Assembly (NCBI GenBank): GCA_947165255.1
Contig: CAMUZR010000011.1
Coordinates: 25,627 to 89,626, forward strand
Reading direction: 5' to 3'
DNA: 64,000 nucleotides
From: an uncultured Bacteroidales bacterium
Lineage (GTDB): Bacteria; Bacteroidota; Bacteroidia; Bacteroidales; P3
The translations under genes and the position numbers were made by a program. Shown here piece by piece: positions 16,706-25,304 of the stretch (position 1 is the first letter of the stretch; each line of letters opens with the position of its first letter). The notes beneath the pieces are model-generated. The model was not told the DNA's origin. It was given only the letters and a program-made list of their open reading frames with translations, and did not search any database.

Positions 16706-17761
16706 ATGAACGACAAGGTAAGAATTACGCTTGACGATGGGAGCGTGGTGGAGACCACGATGCACCCGGTGATTGTGTCGGCGAGCCGGGCGACGGATAT
16801 TCCGGCCTTTTATGCCGACTGGTTTTTCTATCGGTTGCAACGGGGGTATTCGGCTTGGATTAACCCTTTCAACAATAGGAAGGGGTATGTGTCGTACCGG
16901 GACACGCGTTTTATTGTATTTTGGTCGAAAAACCCGAAACCGCTTCTGGAACACTTAGACGAGCTGGACCGGCGGGGTATTGGCTGTTATGTCCAATATA
17001 CGCTGAACGACTATGAAGGGGACGGTCTGGAAAAGAACGTTCCTTCCTTGGGTGAGCGCATCGACACGTTCCGACGGCTGGTGGACAGGCTTGGCAAAGG
17101 ACATATGATTTGGCGGTTTGACCCCTTGGTGCTGACTGACCGCATCGATGAGGAGGCGCTTTTGGAGAAGATAGCCCGCGTGGGTGAGCAGCTGAGGGGC
17201 TATACCGAGAAATTGGTATTCAGTTTCGCCGATATTGCTAGTTACCGTAAAGTGAAACACAACCTGCAGGAGGCCAATATTTGCTGTAAAGAATGGGACG
17301 AACCTAGAATGCGTGCATTTGCCGCACGCTTGGTTGACCTGAACAGGAGTTGGGGCTATACCTTGGCCACGTGTGGCGAACAGGTCCAACTACCGGGGGT
17401 GGAACACAACCACTGTGTGGACCACGACCTGATTATCCGTCTGGCTTATCGCGATGAACAGCTGATGAAATATCTAGGCGTAACAAAAATTCCAGTGCAA
17501 CGCGATATGTTTGGCAATGCCGAGTTGCTGGAAGGTGGCATTCTATTGGACAACGGTATGGTGGCCATACAACGGAAAAAAATGCCCGACAAGGGACAGC
17601 GAAAGGCTTGCGGCTGCATGGTGAGCAAGGACATAGGACAATATAATACTTGTTTGCACCAATGCGAATACTGTTATGCTACTGCCAGCAAGGAGATTGC
17701 GCAGCGCAACTGGAGTCTGCATCAAGCCAATCCACAAGGGGAGACCATTTCAGGGAAATAG
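16706..17761 (+). CDS. DUF1848 family protein with CxxxCxxC cluster motif
   Basis: 351 residues. The opening VIVSASRATDIPAFYADWF, the WINPFNN segment and FWSKNPKPLL are hallmarks of the DUF1848 family. Near the C terminus C-L-H-Q-C-E-Y-C-Y (CxxxCxxC) looks like a radical-SAM type cluster site, although it sits at the wrong end of the protein compared with ordinary radical SAM enzymes. The reaction is unknown. Base composition is nearer the host genes than to the AT-rich helicase operon upstream, so this gene probably marks the right edge of that island. Confidence 0.8.
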   Translation: MNDKVRITLDDGSVVETTMHPVIVSASRATDIPAFYADWFFYRLQRGYSAWINPFNNRKGYVSYRDTRFIVFWSKNPKPLLEHLDELDRRGIGCYVQYTLNDYEGDGLEKNVPSLGERIDTFRRLVDRLGKGHMIWRFDPLVLTDRIDEEALLEKIARVGEQLRGYTEKLVFSFADIASYRKVKHNLQEANICCKEWDEPRMRAFAARLVDLNRSWGYTLATCGEQVQLPGVEHNHCVDHDLIIRLAYRDEQLMKYLGVTKIPVQRDMFGNAELLEGGILLDNGMVAIQRKKMPDKGQRKACGCMVSKDIGQYNTCLHQCEYCYATASKEIAQRNWSLHQANPQGETISGK

Positions 17762-17770
17762 CTCGTGGGC

Positions 17771-18003
17771 TTATGGCTGAGCTTGGTGGGCGGTTTTGAG
17801 GAGGCCAAGTTCGATTAATAACTCATCAGTGAGGTAATCATCGCTCATGCAGTGCATGTCGGCGATGCCGTTGCTTATGAGTTCGAAAGTTTTGGAATCG
17901 TAGAATTTGTTTGCGCTTCTTCGTATGAAAGTCCTGCTCGTTCGGCAAAGGATTTCACGATACGGGCATATTTCATCTGTAGTATTGCAGGGATTGCTTC
18001 CAT
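17771..18003 (-). pseudogene. Frameshifted DUF3791-like gene
   Basis: From ATG at 18003 the minus strand reads MEAIPAILQMKYARIVKSF...LSYEEAQ and then loses frame; a one-base shift near 17905-17910 restores NKFYDSKTFELISNGIADMH...CMSDDYLTDELLIE to a stop at 17771. The two pieces together match, from memory, the short DUF3791 proteins that accompany DUF3990 genes as toxin-antitoxin-like pairs. The insertion sequence ends only 5 bases before the start codon, so the promoter or the partner gene has probably been lost. The frameshift plus the insertion indicates decay. Confidence 0.6.
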
Positions 18004-18007
18004 GGCT

Positions 18008-19147
18008 ATGCGTGAGTTCGGGATAACTTTGTTAATAACTTTATCAGAAAAAGAGAAGGTAATCACAAGAAAATTCGTATCTTTGTAGTTGTAAATCAAA
18101 ATAATAATAAAGATACAATCCTTATGATTACCGACGACAAAATTACTGAAATTTTCTGTACCGTGGACGAATTCAGCAAAAATTTCGATTCCGAGCTTGA
18201 GAAAAACCTTCTCTCGGCCTCTGGCAAGCAGCGTCGCCGCCGCAAGGCGACCATGTCCGACAGCGAGATAATGACCGTGCAGCTGATGTTCCACCTCGGA
18301 GGGTACAAGTGCTTCAAACATTTCTACATCCACTACATTCTCTGCAGCTGCAAGGACCTCTTCCCCACGGCAGTCTCTTACAACCGCTTCGTGGAGTTGG
18401 AGAGCCGTGTGTTCTTCGTCATGATGTTCTTTCTGAGGATGAGCGCTTTCGGCCGATGCAACGGCGTGAGCTACGTGGACTCCACCATGATACCCGTCTG
18501 CCACAACGTCAGGCGATACATGAACAAGGTGTTCAAAGGGTTTGCCGGCGACGGGAAGGGGACGATGGGCTGGTGCCACGGCTTCAAGCTGCACTTCGTC
18601 TGCAACGACCAAGCGGAAATCATCACCTTCTGCCTCACCACCGCCAATACCGACTACCGCGACCCCAAGGTGTGGAAGGTGCTGGCGAAGGACCTGTACG
18701 GCAGGGTGTTCGCCGACCGCGGATATATCTCGCAAAGGCTCTTCGACGACCTCTTCGACGACGGCATACACCTCGTCACAGGCATAAAGTCCAACATGAA
18801 GAACAAGCTCATGCCGCTGTGGGACAAGATAATGCTGCGCAAACGCTATGTCATCGAGTGCATCAACGACACGCTGAAGAACACCGAGACGCTCGTCCAC
18901 TCGCGTCACCGCTCCATCAACAACTTCATCATGAACCTTGTGTCCGCACTCGGTGCCTATTGCTTCTACGACAACAAGCCTCGCGCCCTTTCCGGTTTCG
19001 AGGTAGTCACGACAAGCCAGCTCTCTCTTTTCTAGGCCTTAGCCTCATCGACGGCTCCATCTGTCAAACCCCTCTCAGCAGACGGGTCTTCCTATTGCAC
19101 CCCGCTTTTGAACATTTCTGTAATAATTATATCCCGAACTCACGCAT
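18008..19147 (+). mobile_element. IS982-family insertion sequence
   Basis: A 1140-bp element bounded by perfect 18-bp inverted repeats: ATGCGTGAGTTCGGGATA at 18008-18025 and its reverse complement at 19130-19147. It holds one full-length transposase gene and an internal TATCTTTG promoter box (18078-18085). I find no convincing direct target duplication (left flank CATGGCT, right flank AATAATA), so the flanks may have rearranged since insertion. Confidence 0.85.
18124..19035 (+). CDS. IS982-type DDE transposase
   Basis: 303 residues, intact. The family pattern is visible: SYNRFVELE in the N-terminal half, then catalytic acid residues in SYVDSTMIPV, VFADRGYIS and RYVIECINDTLKN, the D-D-E set of IS982 elements (common in Porphyromonas and relatives). 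The enzyme excises and inserts the element by cutting at the inverted repeats. It is preceded by its own promoter box inside the element, 38 bases upstream. Long antisense ORFs such as 17875-18909 minus are shadows of this gene. Confidence 0.92.
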   Translation: MITDDKITEIFCTVDEFSKNFDSELEKNLLSASGKQRRRRKATMSDSEIMTVQLMFHLGGYKCFKHFYIHYILCSCKDLFPTAVSYNRFVELESRVFFVMMFFLRMSAFGRCNGVSYVDSTMIPVCHNVRRYMNKVFKGFAGDGKGTMGWCHGFKLHFVCNDQAEIITFCLTTANTDYRDPKVWKVLAKDLYGRVFADRGYISQRLFDDLFDDGIHLVTGIKSNMKNKLMPLWDKIMLRKRYVIECINDTLKNTETLVHSRHRSINNFIMNLVSALGAYCFYDNKPRALSGFEVVTTSQLSLF

Positions 19148-19547
19148 AATAATAACAAGCTCGCTTGTCCATTCTTTCCATCCTGGGTGGTCATTATTAA
19201 TAGAAAAGATTTCAGTTCTCGCGGGCATATTAGAATAATCTTATCAATTATGAATAATACACCAATAACCCTTTTTAGAAAAAAATGCGCCGTTAAAGTC
19301 AGCGATTATGAATAATTAGGTAAAAAGGCGACAGGCTATTTCTTTTGCATAGGTTAAGCCTTTATTTTTATTAAAAAAGAAAACAAAACGTGGCTTTCTG
19401 ACACTTTGTGCAACCGACTGTCGTTCAGTCAGAAAATGCGACTCAAAGTAGGAAATGCGGCGCAAAGCCAAAAAAAAGAAGCACAAAAAAGCAAAATAAT
19501 GAAAAAAAATACGTAACTTTGCAGCCAAAATTCTAAAACCAATTGTC
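19148..19547. other. Gene-poor right flank of the insertion sequence
   Basis: About 400 bases without a confident gene. On the minus strand an ATG at 19228 opens 27 codons (MPARTEIFSINNDHPGWKE...) that run straight into the insertion sequence, so this may be the 5' fragment of a gene cut by the element. The right end contains TAACTTTG (19514-19521), a plausible -7 box for the gene starting at 19548. The middle is AT-rich with nothing I recognise. Confidence 0.4.
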
Positions 19548-20957
19548 ATGAAAGAAAAACTATTATTTTCCATCCTGCTTCTGTCAGGCCCATTCCTATC
19601 ATTCGGGCAGAGCATCCTGTGGGAGATGCCGTCAACAGCCGCAGACACCACCATCGTGCGCCATTGGCGAGGTGACGAGTACTTCGTCTACACAGTCGCC
19701 GGCAGCGGTCCCGCAACGGTGTCCTACCACGACAACGCCGCACCCAGCACCGTCAGCATGAGCCTTCCCAGTAATATCCGCGTCAGAGATTTCCGCATTG
19801 CCCACGACTCCGTCTTTGCCGGCGGAACCGACGGTGCCAGAGGTTTCCTGGCCTGTTTCGACATCAGCGATTTTCTATCTGGGAATGTGTACGTCCAATA
19901 TCTGGTTCTGCCAAAGGGATCCATGGATGGTATAGAATGCCGCCTCATCCCTAACGGGCATCGTGTAACCATCACCGGAGTGGACCGGATTGCCCTGTAC
20001 GAATATGGCAGTTCAGTCCGTATCGCCTATACGGCGTACTGTACAATCACCCACCAAGACGCCCCGTCTAATGTTTTATTCCGTTCCGTCGGGTATGGCG
20101 ACGCCGCCTTTCTGGCAGGCCTTGGCCAGTGGGACATCTGCGACTTCCATTTCAACAAAGACGCCGTCGAGGTTTACACCGACATCTGCACCACAGACAA
20201 CAAGATAGTCATCGCCGCCCGCTCCGACGAACCCACCCTTGAGCACTATGTGCGCTACCAAGTTTTCGACAAGGTCAGGAACTACGCCCAGACCCCCCCG
20301 ACGAGCATCTACACCGACCGATTTGGTTTTTCAGACCATTTTGTGTTGGGGAGGGTGATGGTGACCCATCTGAAACAGGACCAAGTGGCCTTGGCCTACC
20401 ACTATGCCGACATGGTGGAAGGGGGTCTGGCCGTAAAGGCGGTCGATGTGGGCAGCCCGGTGCCCACCCTGGTCAACAGCCTGGATATAAAAGAAGACAT
20501 GTCGACCAACGCCGCCTGGCACATGAACGACATCCGGTACGACGTCCGTACAGACGTATTGCATGTGCTGAACTACATCTTCCACCCATCCAACGGACTG
20601 GGGAGCTACATATACCAAATCCAATCGCCCTTTGTCCCCGGAGCGTCATACCGAGCGACCTTCTGCCCGGTCATGAAGGAGATGCATTCCTTGGACAACT
20701 TCGATTCCCAACGGTTCATAGCCTCAGGCAATACCCCGTTCGCCGACACCGAAGTGTTTATCGAAACCACCAACACGGGCAATTCCTGCGGCAACTACGA
20801 CATAAGCAGTTGCGTCGGGACCACTCCTTCTCCCCTTCCCGTCCTCCCACGGCATCACTGCACTATCTGGAATCCCCCTGTATCACCTGTTTCTTCTCCA
20901 CCCTATCTATTTGGCACATACCAACGGCCGATTTACCAAAATTGCGAAAAACCCTAA
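19548..20957 (+). CDS. Secreted protein of unknown function
   Basis: 469 residues beginning with a signal peptide (MKEKLLFSILLLSGPFLSFGQ). The body has beta-rich repeats with many Asp, Tyr and Val, which could be a propeller-like surface domain, but I recognise no family and no T9SS sorting domain at the C terminus (it ends PIYQNCEKP). Its stop codon abuts an ATG of the next gene, so the two secreted proteins are probably co-transcribed from the promoter box at 19514-19521. It lies between a mobile element and an operon partner with a T9SS tail. Confidence 0.65.
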   Translation: MKEKLLFSILLLSGPFLSFGQSILWEMPSTAADTTIVRHWRGDEYFVYTVAGSGPATVSYHDNAAPSTVSMSLPSNIRVRDFRIAHDSVFAGGTDGARGFLACFDISDFLSGNVYVQYLVLPKGSMDGIECRLIPNGHRVTITGVDRIALYEYGSSVRIAYTAYCTITHQDAPSNVLFRSVGYGDAAFLAGLGQWDICDFHFNKDAVEVYTDICTTDNKIVIAARSDEPTLEHYVRYQVFDKVRNYAQTPPTSIYTDRFGFSDHFVLGRVMVTHLKQDQVALAYHYADMVEGGLAVKAVDVGSPVPTLVNSLDIKEDMSTNAAWHMNDIRYDVRTDVLHVLNYIFHPSNGLGSYIYQIQSPFVPGASYRATFCPVMKEMHSLDNFDSQRFIASGNTPFADTEVFIETTNTGNSCGNYDISSCVGTTPSPLPVLPRHHCTIWNPPVSPVSSPPYLFGTYQRPIYQNCEKP

Positions 20958-20975
20958 ATGAAAGGAGTCAGCCCC

Positions 20976-22520
20976 ATGAAAAAGTTTTTGTTTCTTACCG
21001 TTATGGCCCTGCTGTCCCTCGCTGAGGCACCGGGGCAGGACATCGTGCGGATCGACACGGTGATAGAGCCCTATTTTGAGTTCGACTACAGGCAGTGGTT
21101 CGAGTCAGATACCAGCCATCCTATTGCCTATTATAGTACATATTTCAGAACATTTGGTGGTATCCCCCAGGTTCCATTTACACATTTACACGATAGCGTG
21201 CTGCATAGTGTGAGATACGGAAGAGACTACGTTAAAGAACTCTCAGGCGAACAGGTCCAGTACAACTATATTGAGGGCGGGGCCACCATCCATGGCATCG
21301 TAGCCTGGACTTTGCCTCAGATCATTCCGGAAGAACACGAGTGGTATCCCATGGACGACCTTCTGCTCTACGATGCCATGCCCGACACCCTTATACTGTT
21401 AGAGCAGGTGCCCCTGTCCCGCTATTCTCCTTCCTACACGCATCCAAGTTTTCCTTGGCGTCTTCTCGTTTCCAACTCCTGCGATAGTGCTGTACGCTAT
21501 GTTGAGAATTATCACTGGTCGGGGGACCAATATGTACTTTTCGACAAGCCCGTGCGCGTGGCCGACTCGTTCTATGTGGGTGCCACGCAAAAGCGCCTTG
21601 AGGCACTGGCGGCGCGCAATTGGGCAGTTGCCGTGTCCCGCGGGGCGGGCAGCGAGATTCCGCCGTTTCCAGACAATGATAGGCGTTGGGATTATATAGC
21701 GATGTCAGATTTTGGCACTTCTCACGATTCCACCTGCTGGCCTCCACCCATTAAGATGAAGCAGCGCTGGACCCTGCCGGAAAGTCTTACCACGTTTTTC
21801 GATACCTGCTCTTTTTGGACGAATATTTATTATCGATACCAGCCACCGGTCGGCTACACCGTGAACCAGTGGATCGACCGTTACGAATTGGACTTCTTTA
21901 TGATAGTGCCCCTCATCGAAGCCTACGACACCCTATGGGACTACGAGCTGCCCGCCTGCCCACGGGTGGAGTGGTTCAACGTCACCGACCAGCGGGGCGA
22001 CACCACCGTCCTGCGCTGGCAGAGTGCCGACGCCACCCACCGGGAGTGGCAGCTCTCCTACGGCCCCCGCGGCAGCGAACCCGACGACGGCACCTTCGTC
22101 ACCTGCCGTGGCACGTCATGGCGCCACATCGACTCGCTCCACACGGGCGACAGCATGTCGGCGTGGGTGCGCACCGTCTGCCGCGACGAGGACTACCTCC
22201 GCTACGGCGACTGGAGCCACGAGGTGACCTGGGGCGGCCAGCCGGCCCCCCTCTGGACCGGGCAGCCGTTCGGCAACGTCCGCCTCGACGGCCTCGTCCG
22301 CCTCAGCCCCAACCCCGCCCACGGCCGGGTGGAGGTGGCATCGGCCTACCGCCTGACGGGCGTGGAGGTCTACTCCATGGACGGCCGCCAGCGCTACCGC
22401 GCCGACGCGCAGGGCCTGGCCTGCACCTTCTCGGTGGAAGGATGGCCGCAGGGCACCTACATAGTGCTGGTGCAGACCGCCTCCGGCACCTCCACCAAGA
22501 AACTCCTCGTCCGCCCCTGA
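20976..22520 (+). CDS. Secreted protein with T9SS type A sorting domain
   Basis: About 514 residues from ATG 20976, which has AAAGGAG ten bases upstream and begins the signal peptide MKKFLFLTVMALLSLAEAPGQ; the track's ATG at 20958 adds six unlikely residues. A fibronectin-type-III-like segment lies at about 350-430 (VLRWQSADATHREWQLSY). The last 75 residues form a type A sorting domain (VRLSPNPAHGRVEV, VYSMDGRQ, WPQGTYIVLVQT, KKLLVRP), so the product should cross the outer membrane by T9SS and be attached to the surface. The 3' third (from about 21950) is far more GC-rich than the 5' part, as if the two halves had different histories. Confidence 0.8.
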   Translation: MKKFLFLTVMALLSLAEAPGQDIVRIDTVIEPYFEFDYRQWFESDTSHPIAYYSTYFRTFGGIPQVPFTHLHDSVLHSVRYGRDYVKELSGEQVQYNYIEGGATIHGIVAWTLPQIIPEEHEWYPMDDLLLYDAMPDTLILLEQVPLSRYSPSYTHPSFPWRLLVSNSCDSAVRYVENYHWSGDQYVLFDKPVRVADSFYVGATQKRLEALAARNWAVAVSRGAGSEIPPFPDNDRRWDYIAMSDFGTSHDSTCWPPPIKMKQRWTLPESLTTFFDTCSFWTNIYYRYQPPVGYTVNQWIDRYELDFFMIVPLIEAYDTLWDYELPACPRVEWFNVTDQRGDTTVLRWQSADATHREWQLSYGPRGSEPDDGTFVTCRGTSWRHIDSLHTGDSMSAWVRTVCRDEDYLRYGDWSHEVTWGGQPAPLWTGQPFGNVRLDGLVRLSPNPAHGRVEVASAYRLTGVEVYSMDGRQRYRADAQGLACTFSVEGWPQGTYIVLVQTASGTSTKKLLVRP

Positions 22521-22610
22521 CCCGCCGGACGCCCGGCCTTCCATACGCCCCTGACGGTCGGTCATGCGGTCAGGAAGTGAGACCCCGCCACGCCATGTCA
22601 GAGACGTTCT

Positions 22611-22649
22611 CCCCGCCCCACACGGAACAAAGAGCCGTGTGGGGCGGGG
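22611..22649 (+). terminator. Long GC-rich hairpin, terminator-like
   Basis: A perfect 15-bp stem CCCCGCCCCACACGG / CCGTGTGGGGCGGGG with a 9-base loop AACAAAGAG, 90 bases past the T9SS gene. There is no T tract after it (AGGAATAG), so it could be an mRNA 3'-end stabiliser or repeat rather than a classical terminator. Confidence 0.5.
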
Positions 22650-22953
22650 AGGAATAGCCTGAACGCTGCAGACCAGTGTGGGCAGGGGAGGGCGGAGTGC
22701 CACACGGTGCGCCATACGGTTAAGAGAGGCAGCGGCGTCCGCATTTGGATCCAAACAGCGCCTTTGATGGCAAAGGGGTCGGTCAGCTGAAGCTCCGCCC
22801 GATGCCCTATGGTTCCTCTATATATGTTCTATAGCTCTTCTATATGCGATAGAACAACAGTTGGCCAAAGGGTGGAGGATGGGGGAGGAGGGAGCGTGCG
22901 GACACTTGGGTCTGACAGGCGTATATGCCTTGCGGATGTACGCTGCTGGACTA

Positions 22954-23140
22954 TCATACAATCATCTTAACCGTGCCTTGCCTGTTGGGTGTGCGGGCGT
23001 TGATGTAATTCATGCCGCTGCCAAAGTCTGAGGAACTAATATGCACCTCGCTGCCCTACAGCCACTGGCACTCGTTTCACCGTCCGACCTAGTACGTTCA
23101 CCACATCAATCAGAATAGTCTTTCGGAAAAATGGTAGTTC
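22954..23140 (-). pseudogene. Remnant of a T9SS type A sorting domain
   Basis: The minus strand reads TILIDVVNVLGRTVKRVPV...AVGQ and then, after a frame change near 23055, SEVHISSSDFGSGMNYINAR...TPNRQGTVKMIV and a stop at 22954. Together this is a typical type A C-terminal sorting domain (VxNVLGRxV ... GMYYI ... KMIV). The upstream body of the protein is gone. It is the tail of a deleted surface protein. Confidence 0.65.
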
Positions 23141-23270
23141 TCAAATGTATGTGAATGTGAAATGGATGGCGGTGAAGCCACCCAATTCATGTATGCTTTT
23201 GATAGTCTTGGAAAGTACTTTCTTTGGGTTCTTGTTAGGCATTTTTCTTTTTATTTATAAAAAATTCGTA

Positions 23271-23278
23271 TCTTTGCA
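23271..23278 (+). promoter_or_regulatory. Promoter -7 box for arcC
   Basis: TATCTTTG, a perfect Bacteroidota -7 box, 58 bases before the carbamate kinase ATG. The upstream -33 box is not clear. Confidence 0.45.
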
Positions 23279-23336
23279 CTTTCCTCTCCGTGTGATAGGG
23301 ATTTGTAATTGGCTATAAACTAATAATATAAATTAA

Positions 23337-24272
23337 ATGAGAAAATTAGCAGTGGTGGCTTTTGGCGGCAATGCGCTCCTGCGCGGCGGCCAAAAAGGCA
23401 CTTACCAAGAACAGATTGAGAACGTTGAACAGACCTGCGAGTCGCTCTGCAATCTTCTGAAACGCAACTATAATATCGTCATCGGACACGGCAACGGTCC
23501 TCAGGTGGGCAACGTGATGCTCCAGCACGAGGAGGGCAAACGCGCCGGTATTGAGGCCATGCCTATGGATTTCTGCGTGGCCGAGACACAGGGATCTATT
23601 GCCTACCTTATCGAGATGGGTCTGCGCAATGTGATGGCCCGCCACGACATTCAACGCGATGTGGTGACGCTGGTCACTCAGGTGGCGGTGAACAAGATTG
23701 ACCCCATGTTCCAAAACCCCACAAAGCCCGTAGGTCCCTATTACACCAAGGAGCAGGCGGACGAATTGGCAGCTAAGACGGGTGCCGTCTACAAAGAGGA
23801 CCCGAAGGGTCGCGGTTGGCGCAAGGTGGTGCCTTCGCCCACTCCTCAGCGCATCAACAATATCAAGATTGTGAAGCAACTGGCCAAGGCTGGCAACATC
23901 GTTGTCACTGTAGGCGGTGGCGGCATTCCCGTGGTGGAGGAGAGCGACTATGTGCGCGGAGTGGAAGCAGTTATCGACAAGGACCTGGCCAGCGCCCTCT
24001 GCGCTATTGAGATTGGTGCCGACGAGTTCTATATCCTCACCGATGTGCCCAAGGTTTATATTAATTTCCGCAAGGAGAACGAAAAAGCCCTCGACACCAT
24101 CACTGTGGCCGAGGCTAAGCAGTACCTGCAGGAAGGCCACTTTGCCGAAGGCAGCATGGCACCGAAGATTCGCGCTGCCATTATCTTTGTGGAGAACGGC
24201 GGCAAGGAGTGCATCATCACCGAGGCCGGCCAACTGGACAATCCCAACTGCGGCACTCGCATCGTGAGATAG
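23337..24272 (+). CDS. arcC: Carbamate kinase
   Basis: 311 residues, the family length. Amino-acid-kinase fold motifs: VAFGGNALL at the start, GHGNGPQVGN near residue 50, VTVGGGGIPV near 195 and a C-terminal SMAPKIRAA segment. The cytoplasmic enzyme makes ATP from carbamoyl phosphate and ADP (or the reverse). Ornithine carbamoyltransferase lies about 1 kb downstream on the same strand, so together they can turn citrulline into ornithine, CO2, ammonia and ATP, as in the arginine deiminase pathway. No arginine deiminase gene is in the window, so citrulline or carbamoyl compounds must come from elsewhere. Confidence 0.95.
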   Translation: MRKLAVVAFGGNALLRGGQKGTYQEQIENVEQTCESLCNLLKRNYNIVIGHGNGPQVGNVMLQHEEGKRAGIEAMPMDFCVAETQGSIAYLIEMGLRNVMARHDIQRDVVTLVTQVAVNKIDPMFQNPTKPVGPYYTKEQADELAAKTGAVYKEDPKGRGWRKVVPSPTPQRINNIKIVKQLAKAGNIVVTVGGGGIPVVEESDYVRGVEAVIDKDLASALCAIEIGADEFYILTDVPKVYINFRKENEKALDTITVAEAKQYLQEGHFAEGSMAPKIRAAIIFVENGGKECIITEAGQLDNPNCGTRIVR

Positions 24273-24326
24273 TCGTTGCATGTGAAACAATGTTTTTTTT
24301 GATACAGAAATAAAGGTAGCTAAGAA

Positions 24327-24746
24327 ATGGAAGATTTTACTACTTCACCTCTTTTCCGCACAGGAATGACCGTTTTAGCCGTGTTGGGCTTGGTCGTTCT
24401 AGCGGGAGGTGTTGTGTTGAAACATTTGGGATGGGGCGACTATGAGTTGGTTATCATGGCTGGCAGCGGGTTGCTGATTATCTTTTCGGCTTTCCTTTAT
24501 GCCCTCTTCCCATACCATGCCAAGAACGACAACATGGCCAAGAATATGCGCCTGGAGCCCATTTGGGATTTTTCGATGAAGGTGACGGGTTGGTCGCTCG
24601 CGGTTGTGCTGTTGAGCGTGCTTTTCTTGATAGAAGGTTGGCCTGGCTCGTCTACGCTGTTGCTGTTGACGGGTATAGTCTTGGTGGTAGCCGGTGGCTG
24701 CTGGTTGTATTATCATGTTCAAAAGAAGCAGTTCGGAAATCGCTAA
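24327..24746 (+). CDS. Small inner-membrane protein, paralogue of next gene
   Basis: 139 residues with four predicted membrane segments in two pairs (residues about 13-32, 38-58, 85-105, 110-128). Each half contains a short glycine-tryptophan motif between helices (HLGWGDYE and EGWPGSS), suggesting an internal duplication. This layout is loosely like the membrane part of GldL, but no cytoplasmic tail is present, so I leave it unnamed. It lies between carbamate kinase and its paralogue, on the same strand, and may be co-transcribed with both. Confidence 0.7.
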   Translation: MEDFTTSPLFRTGMTVLAVLGLVVLAGGVVLKHLGWGDYELVIMAGSGLLIIFSAFLYALFPYHAKNDNMAKNMRLEPIWDFSMKVTGWSLAVVLLSVLFLIEGWPGSSTLLLLTGIVLVVAGGCWLYYHVQKKQFGNR

Positions 24747-24772
24747 GATCGTCACACTCATCCATATCGGAG

Positions 24773-25201
24773 ATGCGCAGTAGTTTCTGGTTTGACAAGC
24801 TCGCAGACAACCCCAACTTTAAAGCATTCATGAAGAAGTTGGCCATGATAGGTCTTATACTTACCTCTGTGGGTGGTCTGCTGAAGTATGTGCACCATGA
24901 GGATTACGGCTTGCTTGTGATGGGGGTAGGGTCGTTGGCTATTGTGGCTTTTTTGCTGCCTAGGATTTATCCACAACGCAATGAGAGCGAGCTGGAACTA
25001 GCCATCAGAACATGGTGGCTCCTTGCTATCCGATTGACAGGGTGGGGGCTTGCCGTGCTGCTGATGGGGCTGCTGTTTGCTGTTTTCCATTGGCCGGGCG
25101 GCAGTAGTCTGCTTGTCGTGGGTGGCAGTACGTTGGCAATAAGCGTATTGGCGTGGCTCTGGCATTTGAAGAGACGCAAAAAGTGTAAGGAGTTTTTTTA
25201 A
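24773..25201 (+). CDS. Small inner-membrane protein, paralogue of previous gene
   Basis: 142 residues from ATG 24773 (MRSSFWFDKLADNPNF); the track's start at 24563 would overlap the previous gene by 184 bases and is unlikely. Same architecture as the neighbour: two pairs of membrane helices with HHEDYG and FHWPGGSS motifs between them and a basic C-terminal tail (HLKRRKKCKE). Function unknown. The tandem pair inside an arcC-arcB neighbourhood could suggest a membrane role linked to that pathway, but its topology does not resemble the usual arginine/ornithine antiporter (ArcD, about 12 helices). Confidence 0.7.
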   Translation: MRSSFWFDKLADNPNFKAFMKKLAMIGLILTSVGGLLKYVHHEDYGLLVMGVGSLAIVAFLLPRIYPQRNESELELAIRTWWLLAIRLTGWGLAVLLMGLLFAVFHWPGGSSLLVVGGSTLAISVLAWLWHLKRRKKCKEFF

Positions 25202-25304
25202 TGGTTGATGGTTTAAATATACTTTAAGCTAGATGCTTTAGACCGACTCGAAACACTAAACTAGAATAAAAAATACATTTAAAAAATAATTAAATCAACA
25301 CAAC

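Larger units (their letters stand above)
22521..23336. other. Gene-free gap with hairpin and a decayed T9SS tail
   Basis: About 800 bases between the T9SS protein and carbamate kinase with no intact gene. It holds the long GC hairpin at 22611-22649, the T9SS sorting-domain remnant on the minus strand at 22954-23140, and a promoter box for arcC at 23271-23278. The segment 22660-22950 shows nothing I recognise. Confidence 0.6.

Noticed and set aside
17875-18909. 344-residue minus-strand ORF
   Set aside because: It is mostly antisense to the IS982 transposase; only its last part overlaps the DUF3791-like pseudogene, which is reported separately.
21815-22657. 280-residue Arg/Pro-rich plus ORF
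   Set aside because: Out-of-frame shadow of the GC-rich 3' part of the T9SS gene ending at 22520.
23346-24290. Minus-strand 314-residue ORF over arcC
   Set aside because: Antisense to carbamate kinase with a His/Leu-rich composition typical of shadow frames.
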